64,000 bases of DNA from Panagrolaimus kolymaensis. Lineage: Eukaryota; Nematoda; Chromadorea; Rhabditida; Panagrolaimidae. A program made the position numbers and the translations under genes. Below the pieces are notes generated by a model, which ran no database searches, was not told the DNA's origin, and worked only from the letters and a program-made list of their open reading frames with translations. Each line of letters begins with the position of its first letter. Within the stretch, counting starts at the first letter, position 1. The stretch spans positions 372,001 to 436,000 of the forward strand of contig JAJQJQ010000028.1 in NCBI GenBank assembly GCA_028622995.1, written 5' to 3'. Shown here piece after piece: positions 11,801 to 23,482 of this stretch.

Positions 11801-13386
11801 TAAAATTTTGTTGTTTTGTGTTTTCGATACAACCAAAAAAATAGAAGCTTTTTTAATTGACTAAAGGAAACACATGGTTTTAGAAATTTTCAAGAACCCA
11901 TTTAAAAAACTATGGTTTCAAGTTTCCCCGAAAAAAAGCTTCTGTATTTTTTTGGAATCAAAAATAAAACAAAAAACAATTTATCTATATAATTGCTGAT
12001 GCCCTCCACTTTTTTCGTAAGGGTAAAAATTTTCAAATTTTGTACTTACAGTTACTTGAATTTTATTTTTACATCGTCTGGGATATTTTTTGGTTGTTGG
12101 TGTATTTTGGTTATTATCAAGCAAGTCAGAGGATTTTCTTTTTCTTGAAGATGATGGAAGAGAAGGAGTTATAATTCCTCTAGGTGAGGCTTTCACGATG
12201 CCGCTATTATTATTAGTATTGTTTAAATCACCAATTGCCGAAGTTTCATAACCAGATGATTCATTAATTGTAGACAACACTGATAAATTTATGCTACTCG
12301 CATTTAAAGAGCTGTCTTCGTCGTCGTCGATATTGGTATTGTTGTTGGTCGAATCAAGCAACGACGATAAATTCGAGTGATTAATATTTTCAGTTTCATC
12401 TGCCTCAAAACTATTATTTTCATTGGAATTTTTATAGTTTGGAAATATTTCAGAAATAATAATATTTGTTGAATTTTTAATTTTTTTCAGTTGATTTTCA
12501 ATTATTTCATTTTTCAAAGGATTTTCAATTTGATTTTGAAATTTTTTTGCAGCAGCTTCGTTAATAATTTTTTGAAAATTTTTCATAGCTTCTTTAATAC
12601 CAGCGACAACTACCTCTTCATTTTCATTTGTCAAATTATTTTCATTTTCTTGATATTGAACAATAGTGGCGACGGGGGAAGTGCCATTATCACTATCATT
12701 ATGGCTGCTACAACTACTTTCTGGTGTTGTTAGAAAAGAAGAAATTTTTGGTTGAACCAAACCATTTATATTTTTCTTTATTTCATAAAACACCACTATT
12801 TTTGTTGGAACATCTGTATTTTTTTCATTGGAATAATAAATCTTAAAAAAGTCAAAGTTTAAAATTTAAAGAATTTATTTAAATTTTTTCCTTTACCTTT
12901 TTCGTTATTGGATAATTTTCATGATTTACACAGTAAACCCCTCCTACGAAATTACATTTTTCATCATTATTTTTATCCTCAAATTTTCTCCTAACAATAA
13001 GTTGATTTTTTTCTTTTTGAATATAAATATTAAATTTGTGCATTTGTGGCAGTTTTCCATATGGAGCAAATTCATCTTGTCGAAGAGTTGTAACATTAGG
13101 AAAAGTAGCAGAATTAAAAATAAATATATATTTTCCTGGAGTTTTCGGAACTTTTGGAATCACATCAATAATTGGTTTGGGTCTAAAAATGAAAAGTTTA
13201 AACAATAAAGTTTTGAAAGATTTCGTTAACGCAAAAAAAAACTTACTCTTTAACAATATTAAAAACAATGGAAAATAAAGCTTTATTTGAATATTTTTTG
13301 TTTGTTTGAAGAATATTCGACGTTGAAGTTAAATTTGAATCGGAAGATTCATTTAAAGGCGATAAATTATTTTCATTTTCAGCCAT
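8851..13386 (-). CDS. Mutator-like (MULE) transposase gene with extra N-terminal domains
   Basis: Minus-strand multi-exon gene. The probable start is ATG 13384-13386 (MAENENNLSPLNES); stop is at 8851-8853. In order: an unrecognised N-terminal module (GKYIFIFNSATFPN...), a long low-complexity Ser/Asn region with a basic KRKSSD/KKYPRRCK segment that could be a nuclear signal, a FLYWCH-like segment (YKLENRLLVVQKPDE...YFKCLGCF...NNAT) near 11.2-11.7 kb, then the MULE catalytic core. The core retains a DDE-like set: D in DATYGT (about 10.68 kb), D in LTDYEEG, CFFHYSQ, and E in NRCESWNS. The C-terminal exon is acidic. A TAA lies in frame at 10859-10861 if the obvious acceptor is used, so activity is doubtful. 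No terminal inverted repeats were identified. Confidence 0.75.
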
Positions 13387-14022
13387 ATCTCTTTCTTTTG
13401 CCGTGGCTATTTTTTTTATATAACAAAACAGTAAAGTAAAAGCCACAAAAAAAGTTAGCAGCAAATAATTAATCAAAAAAAGATAAAATTCTTCTGACTG
13501 ACTTGTATCAAACAAATTAATTATTTTTTGCTTAAGTTTTGTGTGCCTTGTGTGTTTGTTATTTTGTTTTTCATTTACATACTTACTTACATCTTTCATA
13601 TGCTCATATCATTCCAAAAAAAATTAATCGATTATCCCATTTTTTCTGTGCATAAAAAGATATAATGTGCGTCAGCCACTGCTTCAATTTTTTTTTGGTT
13701 ATTAGTAGTTTGACCTACCTTAGTTGTTTTGCAACTTATGACAACGATATTATTACAAATGTCTTATGAGAATCTCCCCTTAAAGAATAATTATAAATGT
13801 TTTTTGTTTACATATTGGGTTTAGGTTTATAGAGAGGCACACACACGCATGCATAGCTTTTGCGATATTAGCCTTATTGTAAAAAAGGTTTTGTGGATAT
13901 ATTAAATCAATAAATTTATTTTATGCATAGAATTTATAAATGTATCGATTTGACCTAACTATTGCAGATGGTCCTTGCCGCATCAACTATAAAAAACCTG
14001 GAACCAAAATTTTCACTAAAAA
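13387..14022. other. intergenic between MULE and Srx-like genes
   Basis: AT-rich. An open minus-strand frame extends the MULE N-terminus to about 13599 with a hydrophobic stretch, but I prefer the downstream ATG. Nothing else was recognised. Confidence 0.4.
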
Positions 14023-15577
14023 TTATGGAACAGCGTTGGCAGCGGTGGCGGTAATTCGATTTTTATTTTTCATTGAACAAATTAAATCTTTTGCAATATT
14101 TCGAATATTTTGATTAAAGCATAATAAAAAGATTGGTTGAGTCATGGTTCGACCATAAATGCAACAAAATATTAACATTCTATAAATATTATCCAATGAT
14201 GATTCATCTCGGCCATAGCCAATGGTATTAAGGATACGAAATTTAATGAAAAAACATAAATAAATTGTTATTGCCTAAAATTAATAAATTAACGGTTTAG
14301 AAAAAAAGGCTAAAATTAAAAATTTTGTGTGGAAACAACAAACCTGAACTAAAATAATAATATCATTCCTTGAACTTCGAGCTTCTGTAAGCAATTTTAG
14401 TCTAAATGTTTTGAAAAAATGTCCAAAATCATATCGAATCCTCAAAATTAAAAGTCCATAAAGTATAAAAGTACACGCCGGAAGGTAATCATTAACGATT
14501 GCAGTCACCTGAAAATTATTTCAATATAAAAATTCTTAGAAAAATTAAATAAATTTTTACCATAATAAAAATTTGTTTTCCAAGAGTATCCTTTTCGCAC
14601 ATGGAATAAAATTGAACACCTATAACAAAATTTAATTTAAAAGCAAAAAATAAAGAATGATTAAATTATTTAGCAAAAAAAACGAAAATAAAAAACAATT
14701 TAATTGGAGTCATGTGACTTCCGTCAAAAAAAGATATGACAAGCCTTTATTATTCCAAGAAAAATTTAAGCTTTTTTACCACAATTTTCGAGTTAAATTA
14801 AAATGGTTGCTTTTTGTTCTTTTTTACTGTTTTTATTTTTGTTTTTTATTGAAATTAAACAGCCTTGTTAAAAAAATTTTAAAATATTTCTTAGAATTCA
14901 AATTTTATCATCGAAAAACAGAAACATACTATGTAAGCAATTTTTTTAAAGTAAAAAACTTTTAGCTAAAAACGCGTTACTCACCTTCCCATATTCCATT
15001 TTCAATTGAATTAGGCGAAAGAGAGGTATCAAAGCATTCAAAATAACATTGACACGCAACAAAAACAAAAACCGAAATCCAAATAAATATTACTTCGGCG
15101 ATCGCAAAATAAATGTTTGAAGCTAAAGTTGGGTAAACAAAAACCATTAAACGATGAAAAGCTAAAGCAAAAATAAAGAATAATTCGCAATGATAAGCGA
15201 CGGATTCAATCAAAGCCATAACAGCGATATAATCTTCGGATAAATGGTGCTAAAAGTAAAATAAATATGGAAATAATTGTTTTTTAAAAAATAAAAAATG
15301 GGAAAGAGACTTGCTTCTGGACTTGCTGAATGTGGAATAACATAAACAAATTTAACCATAATACTCATTAATGCGGCAATTAAAATTTGGAGAGAAAATG
15401 AAAAATATGGTAATTTTCGTAAAGTTGTGAAACCCTAAAATTGTCATAATCCTTCTTTTAGTCAATTTAGAAGACTAAAATTTAACTTACTTTGATAAAA
15501 ACAATCAGCAAAAATACATTCAAAGCTAGCGAGACGACTCCGAAAAAAAATAAGACGCAAAACACTAAAACATCCAT
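14023..15577 (-). CDS. nematode 7TM chemoreceptor, Srx-like
   Basis: The start is ATG at 15575-15577 (MDVLVFCVLFFFG, directly TM1). Exons follow through GFTTLRKLPYFSFS, then the TM3 exon MALIESVAYH...LAFHRLMVFVYP, then DYLPACTFILYG (14281-14508), and end with MTQPIFLLCFNQNIRNIAKDL, stop at 14023. The HRLMVF.YP after TM3 and the P.fl..FN.nIR ending of TM7 match the Srx family of nematode serpentine receptors. Six exons are likely; some donor choices, for example near 15310, are approximate. No stop codon interrupts the recognised exons. Confidence 0.7.
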
Positions 15578-16361
15578 TTTTTAATTTTTCCTTCAAAAAT
15601 AAAATTTTTTAGCTTTGAACTAGTTAAATATATAAGTTTTTAATGTTCAAAAAATATAAAATAACTGAAGGCGTTTCAACTTTTTATAACCTCAGACAAG
15701 CAAGTTTCCACTCACATGATAAATGACTTTCTGGCTTTTGAGTTAAAATGTTCACTAACTAACTCCCATGAGAGATATCATTCATAAATGCTTTATACGT
15801 ATTATTTTTTTCTGCCTTTTTTTTATTATATTATTATTGAATAAAATAAAAATTAGCAAGGTTAACCTTTTTATGAAAGAAAAAAAACTTAAAAAAATAA
15901 TAAACAAGTGTAAAAGTTTATTATTGCTTATAGACATAATTATTATATGTATTTTTTTTAAAGTTGTTAACCACGAGTTGTTTTACAAGCAAATAAGTTT
16001 CAAACATGATATTTTAAATAATACTTTGATGTTTATAACTTTTATAAATTTTGATATCCATAAAAAAAAGTTTTTGTTTTGATGTTTATAAAAACTTTTT
16101 AAAAGTTTATTTACAATAACAAAAGTGATCAAATTTTATTTTCATTAATCAAACTAGTTTTATTTTGTCGTCATCATTAAATATTTGTACTTTCTTCTTC
16201 CTTTTTTTTTTTTTTTGTTTTTCGTCTATTTTTATATAATCTTTGCTCATTATTTCCTTCCTATTTTAGTCTGGTAAATATATAAAAGAGATTCACAAAA
16301 CTAATTTTATCTAGTTTTTAAGTTTAAAATAAATAAAATAATTAAGAATACTCATTAAAAA
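15578..16361. other. divergent intergenic region
   Basis: Shared upstream region of the minus-strand Srx-like gene and the plus-strand ATP-grasp gene. It is AT-rich. An open frame at 15768-16082 is Ile/Lys/Phe-rich and I do not regard it as coding. Confidence 0.5.
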
Positions 16362-18212
16362 ATGGCTCCAAACTCTAATATTTTTGTAGAAAAAGTAAGT
16401 AATTTATTTTAAAATTTTTTTCTAAAAATTTAAATATTTTCTTTTTTAGGGTTTTAAATTAGACAAGTCTCATCAAGAATTTCTCAAGAATTTGGGTGAA
16501 ACAAAAAGAGTGGTAGTAATTTTTATTAAATGGAATTATGGAGCTTTAACAAATATGGAAAATTTCAAAAAACCCTCTGATTCTGCATTGATTGGATATT
16601 TTGCTGAACATTTACGTCCAACATTTTCCGATGATGTCCTTCGAAATTATGATTTGATTATTTGGTTTAAAGCTGAAGGATATAAATTCCAATCGGTGCC
16701 TTTCGAAACATTAATTGATTCTATAAATATTCAAGGATTGGATGAATTTTTATTTTTAGCAATTAAATTTATTCCACTGAATAAAATTAATTTAATTGAA
16801 GGTGAAGAATCTCTTGTTATTACAGCGTGCCATTATCGGAGCAAATTTAACATTCAAGGTAACGGAAAAAAATATATAACTCTAACTTTTAAAATTTTTT
16901 TTTTGATTTTAGGACCTTCAGCCGATGATGTTGAACCTTTTAGAAACAAAGTAATGCAAAAATTTATTGCTGAATCTAAAAATGTCCCTACTGCGAAATT
17001 TGCTATTCTCGATTTTTCTAAAATTTCTGATATCGAAAATGAAGTTATGAAAATTACAGAAAGAATAGGAAATTTTCCAATGTTTCGAAAACCCATCGTA
17101 GGTTCAGGAAGTCAAGATTGCGTAAAAATAAATAATGAAAAAGAACTCAGAAAATGGATGATTGGAAATTCATTAAAAAATGAAAATAAAGAAGTAAATA
17201 TAAATAATATTTTATTAATATAATATCTAAATTTTTAGGCATATTTAATTGAAGAATTTGTTAATGGTCGAGAATTTACTGCATCTGTCTGTTTATTAGC
17301 TGACGGAACTTGGAAGCCTATATTTATTTCACATAGAAATGATACAATCGTTTCAGAAGCAATTAAATTATGCAAACCCATTCCATTTCATGGAAATCGA
17401 TTTGATAATTTCAGAAAAGAATTTCCAAATATGAATCATTTTGTTGAAAAAGTTATTAAAGCTTTCAACCCGCCTCATCCACATTTATTGGCGATTCAAG
17501 GGTTTCAAGTATGTAAATTTAAAAATTTATTATAAATAAAAAAAAGAATGAATAAATTTTTTACTGTTTTTTAGTTGGAGAAAAATACAGATAAATATTA
17601 TTTAACTGAATTAGGATATCGAATGACTGGGAGACGTGGAACGACTATGAGTTATGGATGTTCAGGTGAGTCGGATCAAAAAGGATTTATAAGATTTTAA
17701 AAATTAAAAAAATTCTTTTGAATTAATTATATTTGATTTTTTAAAATTTTATTTAAGTAAAATAAAAATTTTGTTAACGCAATTTTCTGAAACTAATTAT
17801 AAAAACCTGAATATTTCAGGCGTGAGCATGGAAACAGCTTTAATTTCCTGTCACTTGAATCCTAATTACCGTGCTGAACCAGACCCAAATCGACCTAAAT
17901 ATTTCGAAAGGCATTTATGGTATTTGTTTAAAAAAGGAATTCTTAAAAGTCATCGAGAAGTTCCATCAAATGCACCAATAACAAGTGAATTAAAGGTGCT
18001 TTTTTTATTTATTTGTTTTGATGAAAAATACTAATTTTTTTTAGTACGAATGGTTTATAAAGCCCGGAACACAAATGGCTAAAGCGGTGACAGTAGCAAA
18101 TGCGTTGGTTCACATAACTTTGAAAAATAAAAATATGGATAAAATTTTGAGAGATATGGAATGGCTGCAAAATAATTGGGAACCAGAAATTGAACCTATT
18201 AATGAAGAATAA
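16362..18212 (+). CDS. ATP-grasp family ligase-like enzyme (complete copy)
   Basis: Seven exons join in frame: 16362-16394, 16450-16858, 16913-17193, 17239-17508, 17575-17665, 17820-17995 and 18045-18212, giving 475 residues. The second intron is frame-neutral, so the uninterrupted frame across it is misleading. The ATP-grasp core is visible: KNVPTAKFAI, ITERIGNFPMFRKPIVGSGS (the lid and phosphate loop), then YLIEEFVNGREFTAS and DGTWKPI. The C-terminal part contains ELGYRMTGRRG. Such enzymes ligate a carboxylate to an amine or thiol with ATP; the substrate cannot be told. A second, 5'-truncated copy lies at 30701-31597. There is no signal peptide, so it is probably cytosolic. Confidence 0.85.
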
Positions 18213-18712
18213 ATTTTTTAAACTTTAATTTTTTCTCAAACTGTTTCGATATTTATTTTTATTTAAAAACTTTTTTTATTTTTTTACCACAAAATAAACT
18301 TTAATAATTGATTTTTAATAAAGGCTACATCCATCTCTTTTTTTGTCATCAAAACATTTTTTTTATTTCCGCATCTTTTTTCTTTTGCAATATTTTTGTT
18401 CTATGAACTTTTTACTCTCGTTTTCTTTGGTCGTTCAAAAAAAAAGAGAGAAGGGAGAAAGCAAGCAAGACTGACTTTCGAAAGTTGTTCTTTCGTTTCT
18501 TTTTTTTTCTATCTTTTTTTTTCTTTCGCAAAAATAAAAGAAGAGAATAATGAAAGTGAGGCGGTCTGCTCGTTTTTTTTTTATTATTTCATCCATGTGT
18601 TCTCTATCGAAATTTTTGTTTTTGAAATTCATGCTTTTTTATGCAATTTTTTTTAGTTTTGACTTTAGTTTGAGTTATAAAACTTTAAAGAAAAAAGTGT
18701 GTTTTTATTTTT
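18213..18712. other. ATP-grasp/SPATA20 intergenic spacer, copy A
   Basis: About 500 bp of pyrimidine-rich sequence, clearly homologous to 31598-32077 in copy B with small indels. It probably carries the SPATA20 promoter and 5' leader. Confidence 0.6.
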
Positions 18713-20507
18713 ATGAAAGCTACTTTTAGATTATTTAAAAAAATGGCAGGTCATTCTCATCATGATGGTCCAGCAAATCGATTAGCTCAGGAGAAATCTC
18801 CTTATCTTTTACAACATGCTCATAATCCCGTTGATTGGTATGTAAAACTTTTATCGAATTATAAAGTTAAAATTTATGTAAATATATATTTTAAGGTATC
18901 CATGGGGAGAAGAAGCTTTTAAAATTGCAAAAGAAACCAATCGTTTGGTTTTTCTTTCAGGTTTGTAATTATTTTTGATTTACGTGTTTAACCTAAAAAT
19001 TAAAGGTTTTTGCTTTTTTTAATTGAAAAATTTTACTAACTTTTGCTTTATTTTTGACATGAAAATATGCTAGCTTTTTATCCAAAAAAACATGCTAGAT
19101 TTGATATTTAAATTTGTATATTTTTGACAAATTTTTGAAGTTTGCTAATTTTTTCATTCGAAACCCAAACATCGATATATTTTTTTGTTACGAAACTCGT
19201 CAAACTTTTTTGCCTTATAAAAATCCAAATAATCTAAACTTTTAGTTGGATATTCAACTTGTCATTGGTGTCACGTAATGGAGAGGGAATCATTTATCGA
19301 CCCAAATGTTGCAAAAATAATGAATCAAAATTTTATTAATATTAAAGTCGATCGTGAAGAACGCCCAGATGTGGATCGATTATATATGAATTTTGTTACT
19401 GTAAACCCCCAAAAATTTTTTTTGAAAAATAACTAATATTTTTTAAATTTTTTTTAGTCAACTATTGGACATGGCGGATGGCCGATGTCAGTATTTTTAA
19501 CACCTACTGGTGAACCATTAATGGGTGGAACATATTATCCACCGGAAGATAAATGGGGTTCACCTGGATTTAAAACAGTTTTAAAATCAATTTATGAACA
19601 GGTTTGATTTAATAAACAAAAATATGGCATTTATTAAACAATTTTTTTAGTGGGATAAAAATCGCGAAGGCTTACTTTCTCGTGGCCAAAGACTATCAAA
19701 TTTAATGCGAGAAAATATGCAACCAGATATTGGAGAAGCTCCTGCACCAAAAATTATGGCTCTAAAATGTTATAATCATTCCGTTCGAACTTTTGATGAT
19801 AAATATGGTGGATTTGGACAAAGCACAAAATTTCCCAAACCAGGTTCGATTAAAAAATTTCTCTCAAAATTTTAACATTTTTATTTTGTTTTAGTAAGCT
19901 TAGATTTTTTGATGTATTATTATCGACAAAATAGCAGCCAATCATCTGGACATTCAGCATTAAAAATGTTGGATGAAACTCTCACTGCCATTGATAATGG
20001 CGGAATTCATGATCATTTGGGAAAAGGATTACATCGATATTCAGTGGATCGAAAATGGAGAATTCCACATTATGAAAAAATGCTTTATGATCAAGGACAA
20101 CTTTTAGCAGTCTATTCAAATTTTTATAAAGAAACCAGCAAATTTGATCATGTTGTTCATGATATTGTGGATTACGTTAAAAAAGATTTAACTCATAAGG
20201 TTCGTATATTTTTATTCCGATAAACAAAGTTAAGGACAAGAATAAAAGAAAGAAAAAAGTAAATTATCTTTTTTAGCTTGGTGGCTTCTTCAGTGCTGAA
20301 GATGCTGAATCATATCCAGATGCAGAGAAAAAGGGTGAAGGAGCATTTTATGTTTGGACTTATGACGATCTTAAAAAATCTCTAACCCCTGAACAATTCC
20401 AAGCGTTTTCAATTTATTATGGAATAGAAAAAAATGGAAATTGTCCACCTGGTTCAGATTCACGCATTGATAGAAAAAACTTACAATCATTGAAGAATCC
20501 ATTGTAG
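18713..20507 (+). pseudogene. SPATA20-like (DUF255 thioredoxin-fold) gene, 3' truncated copy A
   Basis: The start ATG 18713 gives [11 protein letters not shown]; an internal Met begins the conserved SPATA20 N-terminus ([24 protein letters not shown]). The thioredoxin-like STCHWCHVM redox motif, DREERPDVD and [16 protein letters not shown] follow, then the barrel region beginning KYGGFGQ.TKFPKP. Homology to the complete copy at 32078 ends abruptly at 20459, inside GNCPPGSD. Sixteen unrelated codons then lead to a TAG at 20507. The second half of the protein is missing. Exons upstream of the break carry no stop, so a truncated protein could still be made. Confidence 0.85.
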
Positions 20508-20929
20508 TTTACAATTTGATAAAATTCTCCAACAGCTTTACAGATACTTTGAAGCAAAATGAAAGGTTGAGATGAATCAAGCGAAATCGTTTTCAAACAG
20601 CAAAAAAATGTAAGAAAAAATGATTTTGCTTCGAAGTAAAATGTCCTAAAAAACGCGGGTAAAAGCTTGATTGTTTTTTCGCTATAGGAGTTACTAGAAT
20701 TAATTAATTGATTCAAAAAATGCAATGTTTTTGGTATTTATTTTTTGCTATCTGTATGCTTTTTTCTTCAATAATTTGGTAGGTAGATATAAATTTAATC
20801 TGAATATTGATACAAATGTAATCGATATGTAAGAGGAAGACTCACGTTTTGCTTTTCACATTTCTTTAGTCATTCTTCTCTTTTTTCCTTTTTACGTTTC
20901 TACGTTGATTTTTTTTATCATTTTTTTGT
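20460..20929. other. post-breakpoint sequence, copy A
   Basis: From 20460 the sequence no longer matches SPATA20. About 20725-20900 is homologous to the region downstream of the complete copy B (36575-36650 and 37200-37280): both contain TGCTTTTTTCTTCAATAATT and the GAGGAAGA..TCACGTTTT pair. The 20460-20720 stretch is unmatched in this window. Confidence 0.6.
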
Positions 20930-20937
20930 CTCCCACG

Positions 20938-21059
20938 CAGGGATGTCCGAACATGGGTTTTTACCAATCCGAACATACGAACCTCCGAACAATGTTCGGA
21001 CAAAATGGCCGAACATCCGAACTTCCGAACCCCGAACTCCGAACGTTCGGACATCCCTG
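20938..21059. mobile_element. hAT-type MITE, TIR CAGGGATGTCCGAAC
   Basis: The termini CAGGGATGTCCGAAC and GTTCGGACATCCCTG are perfect 15-bp inverted repeats, and the interior is a run of CCGAAC-type hexamers in both orientations. The 8-bp duplication CTCCCACG lies at 20930-20937 on the left and at 21446-21453 on the right once the second element at 21065-21442 and its duplication are removed. Eight-bp duplications and CAGGG termini are typical of the hAT superfamily. It is non-autonomous, with no coding capacity. Confidence 0.85.
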
Positions 21060-21064
21060 CTCCC

Positions 21065-21442
21065 TAGGCATGGCTCGGCGGGGCCCGCGGGGCCCATCGG
21101 GGCCCTACGAACTTTTTTACCGGAGTTCATTCTTTCTTTTTTTTGTTTTAATGGACCTGTAGATTTTAACGCGGGCTACAAAAAATCCCTGGGCCCCGGA
21201 CATTCTTGACTTATAGTTTGTCAGATATTTGGCTTCGGGGCCCAAATTTAGGCCTGAGGGCCCATTTGAGGGCCCAACTCATAACTCGGCCCTCAACCCA
21301 TAATTTATTTTTTTTGTCTTTCTGGGCAGGTAGCTTATCCAAGAGCCCTGGGGGATCTTCTGGGGCCCCAATATGGTTTTTCAATGTTTTTAAAAAGTTA
21401 CAGCCTTTGGCGAAACGTGCGGTCCTGCCAGAGCCATGCCTA
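21065..21442. mobile_element. GC-rich hAT-type element, TIR TAGGCATGGCTC
   Basis: The 12-bp ends TAGGCATGGCTC and GAGCCATGCCTA are perfect inverted repeats, extended imperfectly to about 22 bp. The element is flanked by the perfect 8-bp duplication CTGCTCCC (21057-21064 and 21443-21450). The interior is full of GGGCCC-type motifs and is far more GC-rich than its surroundings. No transposase is encoded. It inserted at the right edge of the element at 20938-21059. Confidence 0.85.
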
Positions 21443-21620
21443 CTGCTCCCACGGGCTGGAAACTCGCAAGCCTATAGCTGAAGACAGCCAACATTGATGG
21501 TTTTTTATTGGCTAATATTAAAAATGGCGGGTGTTAAAGCTACAATATATAAACATGAATAAAATTATCACGTTTGTGAAGTTGATATATTTTTTCTTAT
21601 TTTTGTAAAGTTTAAGAAAA

Positions 21621-21824
21621 ATGAAAACATTAAAGCTCGTTTTTATTATTTACTTTATTCATTTTTTAAAAGGAAATCCATTAAGTTTTAATCAAATTTC
21701 TGTAATCTCTCCACCAACTGTAAATAATGAAACTGATAATACTCATACAACTTACAATGTTTTAGCAACTTTATCTCTCATTCCCTTGGGCAACAATGCT
21801 TATACTATGTATATCGATAACTAA
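21621..21824 (+). CDS. small secreted-type ORF, unrecognised
   Basis: ATG 21621 opens a 67-residue frame with a good signal peptide (MKTLKLVFIIYFIHFLKG) followed by NPLSFNQISVIS and TTYNVLATL. A related stretch (GNPLSCNQISVISG...THNILATL) occurs at 39835, so this is a repeated gene or gene fragment. The 3' ends of the two copies differ by frame. It may be the first exon of a longer gene or a relic. Confidence 0.4.
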   Translation: MKTLKLVFIIYFIHFLKGNPLSFNQISVISPPTVNNETDNTHTTYNVLATLSLIPLGNNAYTMYIDN

Positions 21825-22139
21825 TATCAAAGCTTTGGATAATACTCCAACAAATCAACTTTTCAAAACAATAATAAAAGTAAAATTTGTAATTCATATA
21901 TGCGCTTGATTGAGGTTTAAAAAAAGGCTCTAAAAATTTTTTTTTTCCATTATGAGTAAATGGATGTTTTTGAAAACCAGCTTTTTCTATTTACTCTAAT
22001 TTTGTCAAGGAAAATTTTTTATTGAGAGTGAATTTGAAAAAAAAAGAAAAATTAAAAATTTGAGGGACAAAATTTTTTTCTTTTAAAACTTTTATTTTTA
22101 TTTAAATTTATTGAAATTTAAAAAAAATTAACAGTAAAA

Positions 22140-23177
22140 TTAAGTTGGCCGCTTTTTACAAACAAATCTTGAAAGCGATTCATAGCAGGGAAAGTTACCA
22201 ATCATACCAGGTTTATTGCCGATGATGGATACAAGGGCCATAATTCCGCAATTTTCAAGTCCAGGATAATTAGGTTCATTAGGAAACCAATTATAATAAT
22301 CCATGGGAGTGCCATCAGTCCATTTCTAATGAGTATTATTATCCTCAGTGAACATTCCAATTCATGTTTGATTTAGCCAACTACCACTATTAGCACCAGA
22401 ATAAAATGCAAAATCTTAAAAAAAAACAATCTTTTTTTTTTGTAAAAGAAAAGACAAAAATTACATGTAACAAAATTATTTTCATTTTCGCTGTGAATTG
22501 AAACCAAATTGGCTTCATCTATTCGACACCGATCTTCAGCATCCAACCAATTTAAGTTTTTAAAAGCTCGATAACAAAACCCAGTTGTATTATAAAATGT
22601 CCATGTGTCAAGACATTTGGTTGGCTTTTTTGTGGTTTGAGGAGTAATCGTTGTTTGTGCTTCGGCTGCTTTAGTAAGACAAACAAAAGGTTTAGTTTTT
22701 AAAAAGCAATCATCAACCATCCATGTTCCAGTTGGCATTTTTATTGTCCCACAATTTGCTCCAGTAATGTTTTGCGTTTGATCGAAATTATCAAAATCAA
22801 ATGGAGTTTCATCCATCCATTTCCAAGTTTCAGGTTTTAAAAGGTTATTGATGCCAATCCAAAAATCGCCATCAGTGCTATCCGTAAGCTTTTGAATGCC
22901 TTGCTCTAAATTTTAATTTTTGAATAAAAAACGACGTGTGACAAATCTTACGAGTAATTAGCATATTATCAAGCATATTATGAATCGAAGCTAAATGCCC
23001 TCCTAAATTTTCACAAAATTCTTCAGCATTTGCAAAATATGTTTTATTTGATTGAAATGTAAAACAAACATTTTTATCCTTAAAAGAAGCTACACTTCCT
23101 TCAGGACAAGCGGAATTGGCATAAAAAATACATAAATTTATAATTAAAATATTATAAATAAATATAAAATCCATCAC
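22140..23177 (-). pseudogene. two-domain C-type lectin with two in-frame stops
   Basis: A signal peptide at 23177 (MDFIFIYNILIINLCIFYANS) is followed by a first C-type lectin domain (CPEGSVASF..CFTFQ, HLASIHN, FWIGINN, WKWMDETPF, NCGTIK) spanning an intron at about 22909-22950. A TTPQTTKKPT linker and a second lectin domain (WTFYNTTGFCY, LVSIHSENENNF) follow, ending RFVCKKRPT with stop at 22140-22142. In the last exon TGA at 22362-22364 replaces the Trp of the WIGM motif, and TAG at 22326-22328 sits just before KWTDGTPMDYYNWF. Two nonsense codons in otherwise well-conserved sequence indicate a recent pseudogene, or sequencing error. Confidence 0.8.
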
Positions 23178-23482
23178 TTAAATTTCTTTTTAGTTATCAG
23201 AAGAAAAGAAAAAATGAATGTGATGTAAAAAAATAGAAAAGATTTAAATTAAAACAATGTTTGAGTAAATATTTTGTGATTACTTATCAGTTTTAAAAAT
23301 ATTTTTCAAAATAAGAAAAACTAAAAATAAACAACCGAATTATTAGAAGGTGCTTATCAATCGTCGACGCCATCATCCCAACAAAAAAAAAGAAAAATAC
23401 TTTTCAAAACTTGTTTATGTTTATCATTTAAATTTTTAAAACTTTATTTAGATGATGGTTGCGAAATAATAATACTCATTGA

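Noticed and set aside
15768..16082. 104-codon plus-strand frame upstream of the ATP-grasp gene
   Set aside because: Composition is almost entirely Ile/Lys/Phe/Leu as expected from AT-rich random sequence; no splice context or domain.
20866..21481. Several overlapping frames in the 20.9-21.5 kb GC-rich zone
   Set aside because: They are translations of the CCGAAC and GGGCCC repeats of two MITEs, not genes.
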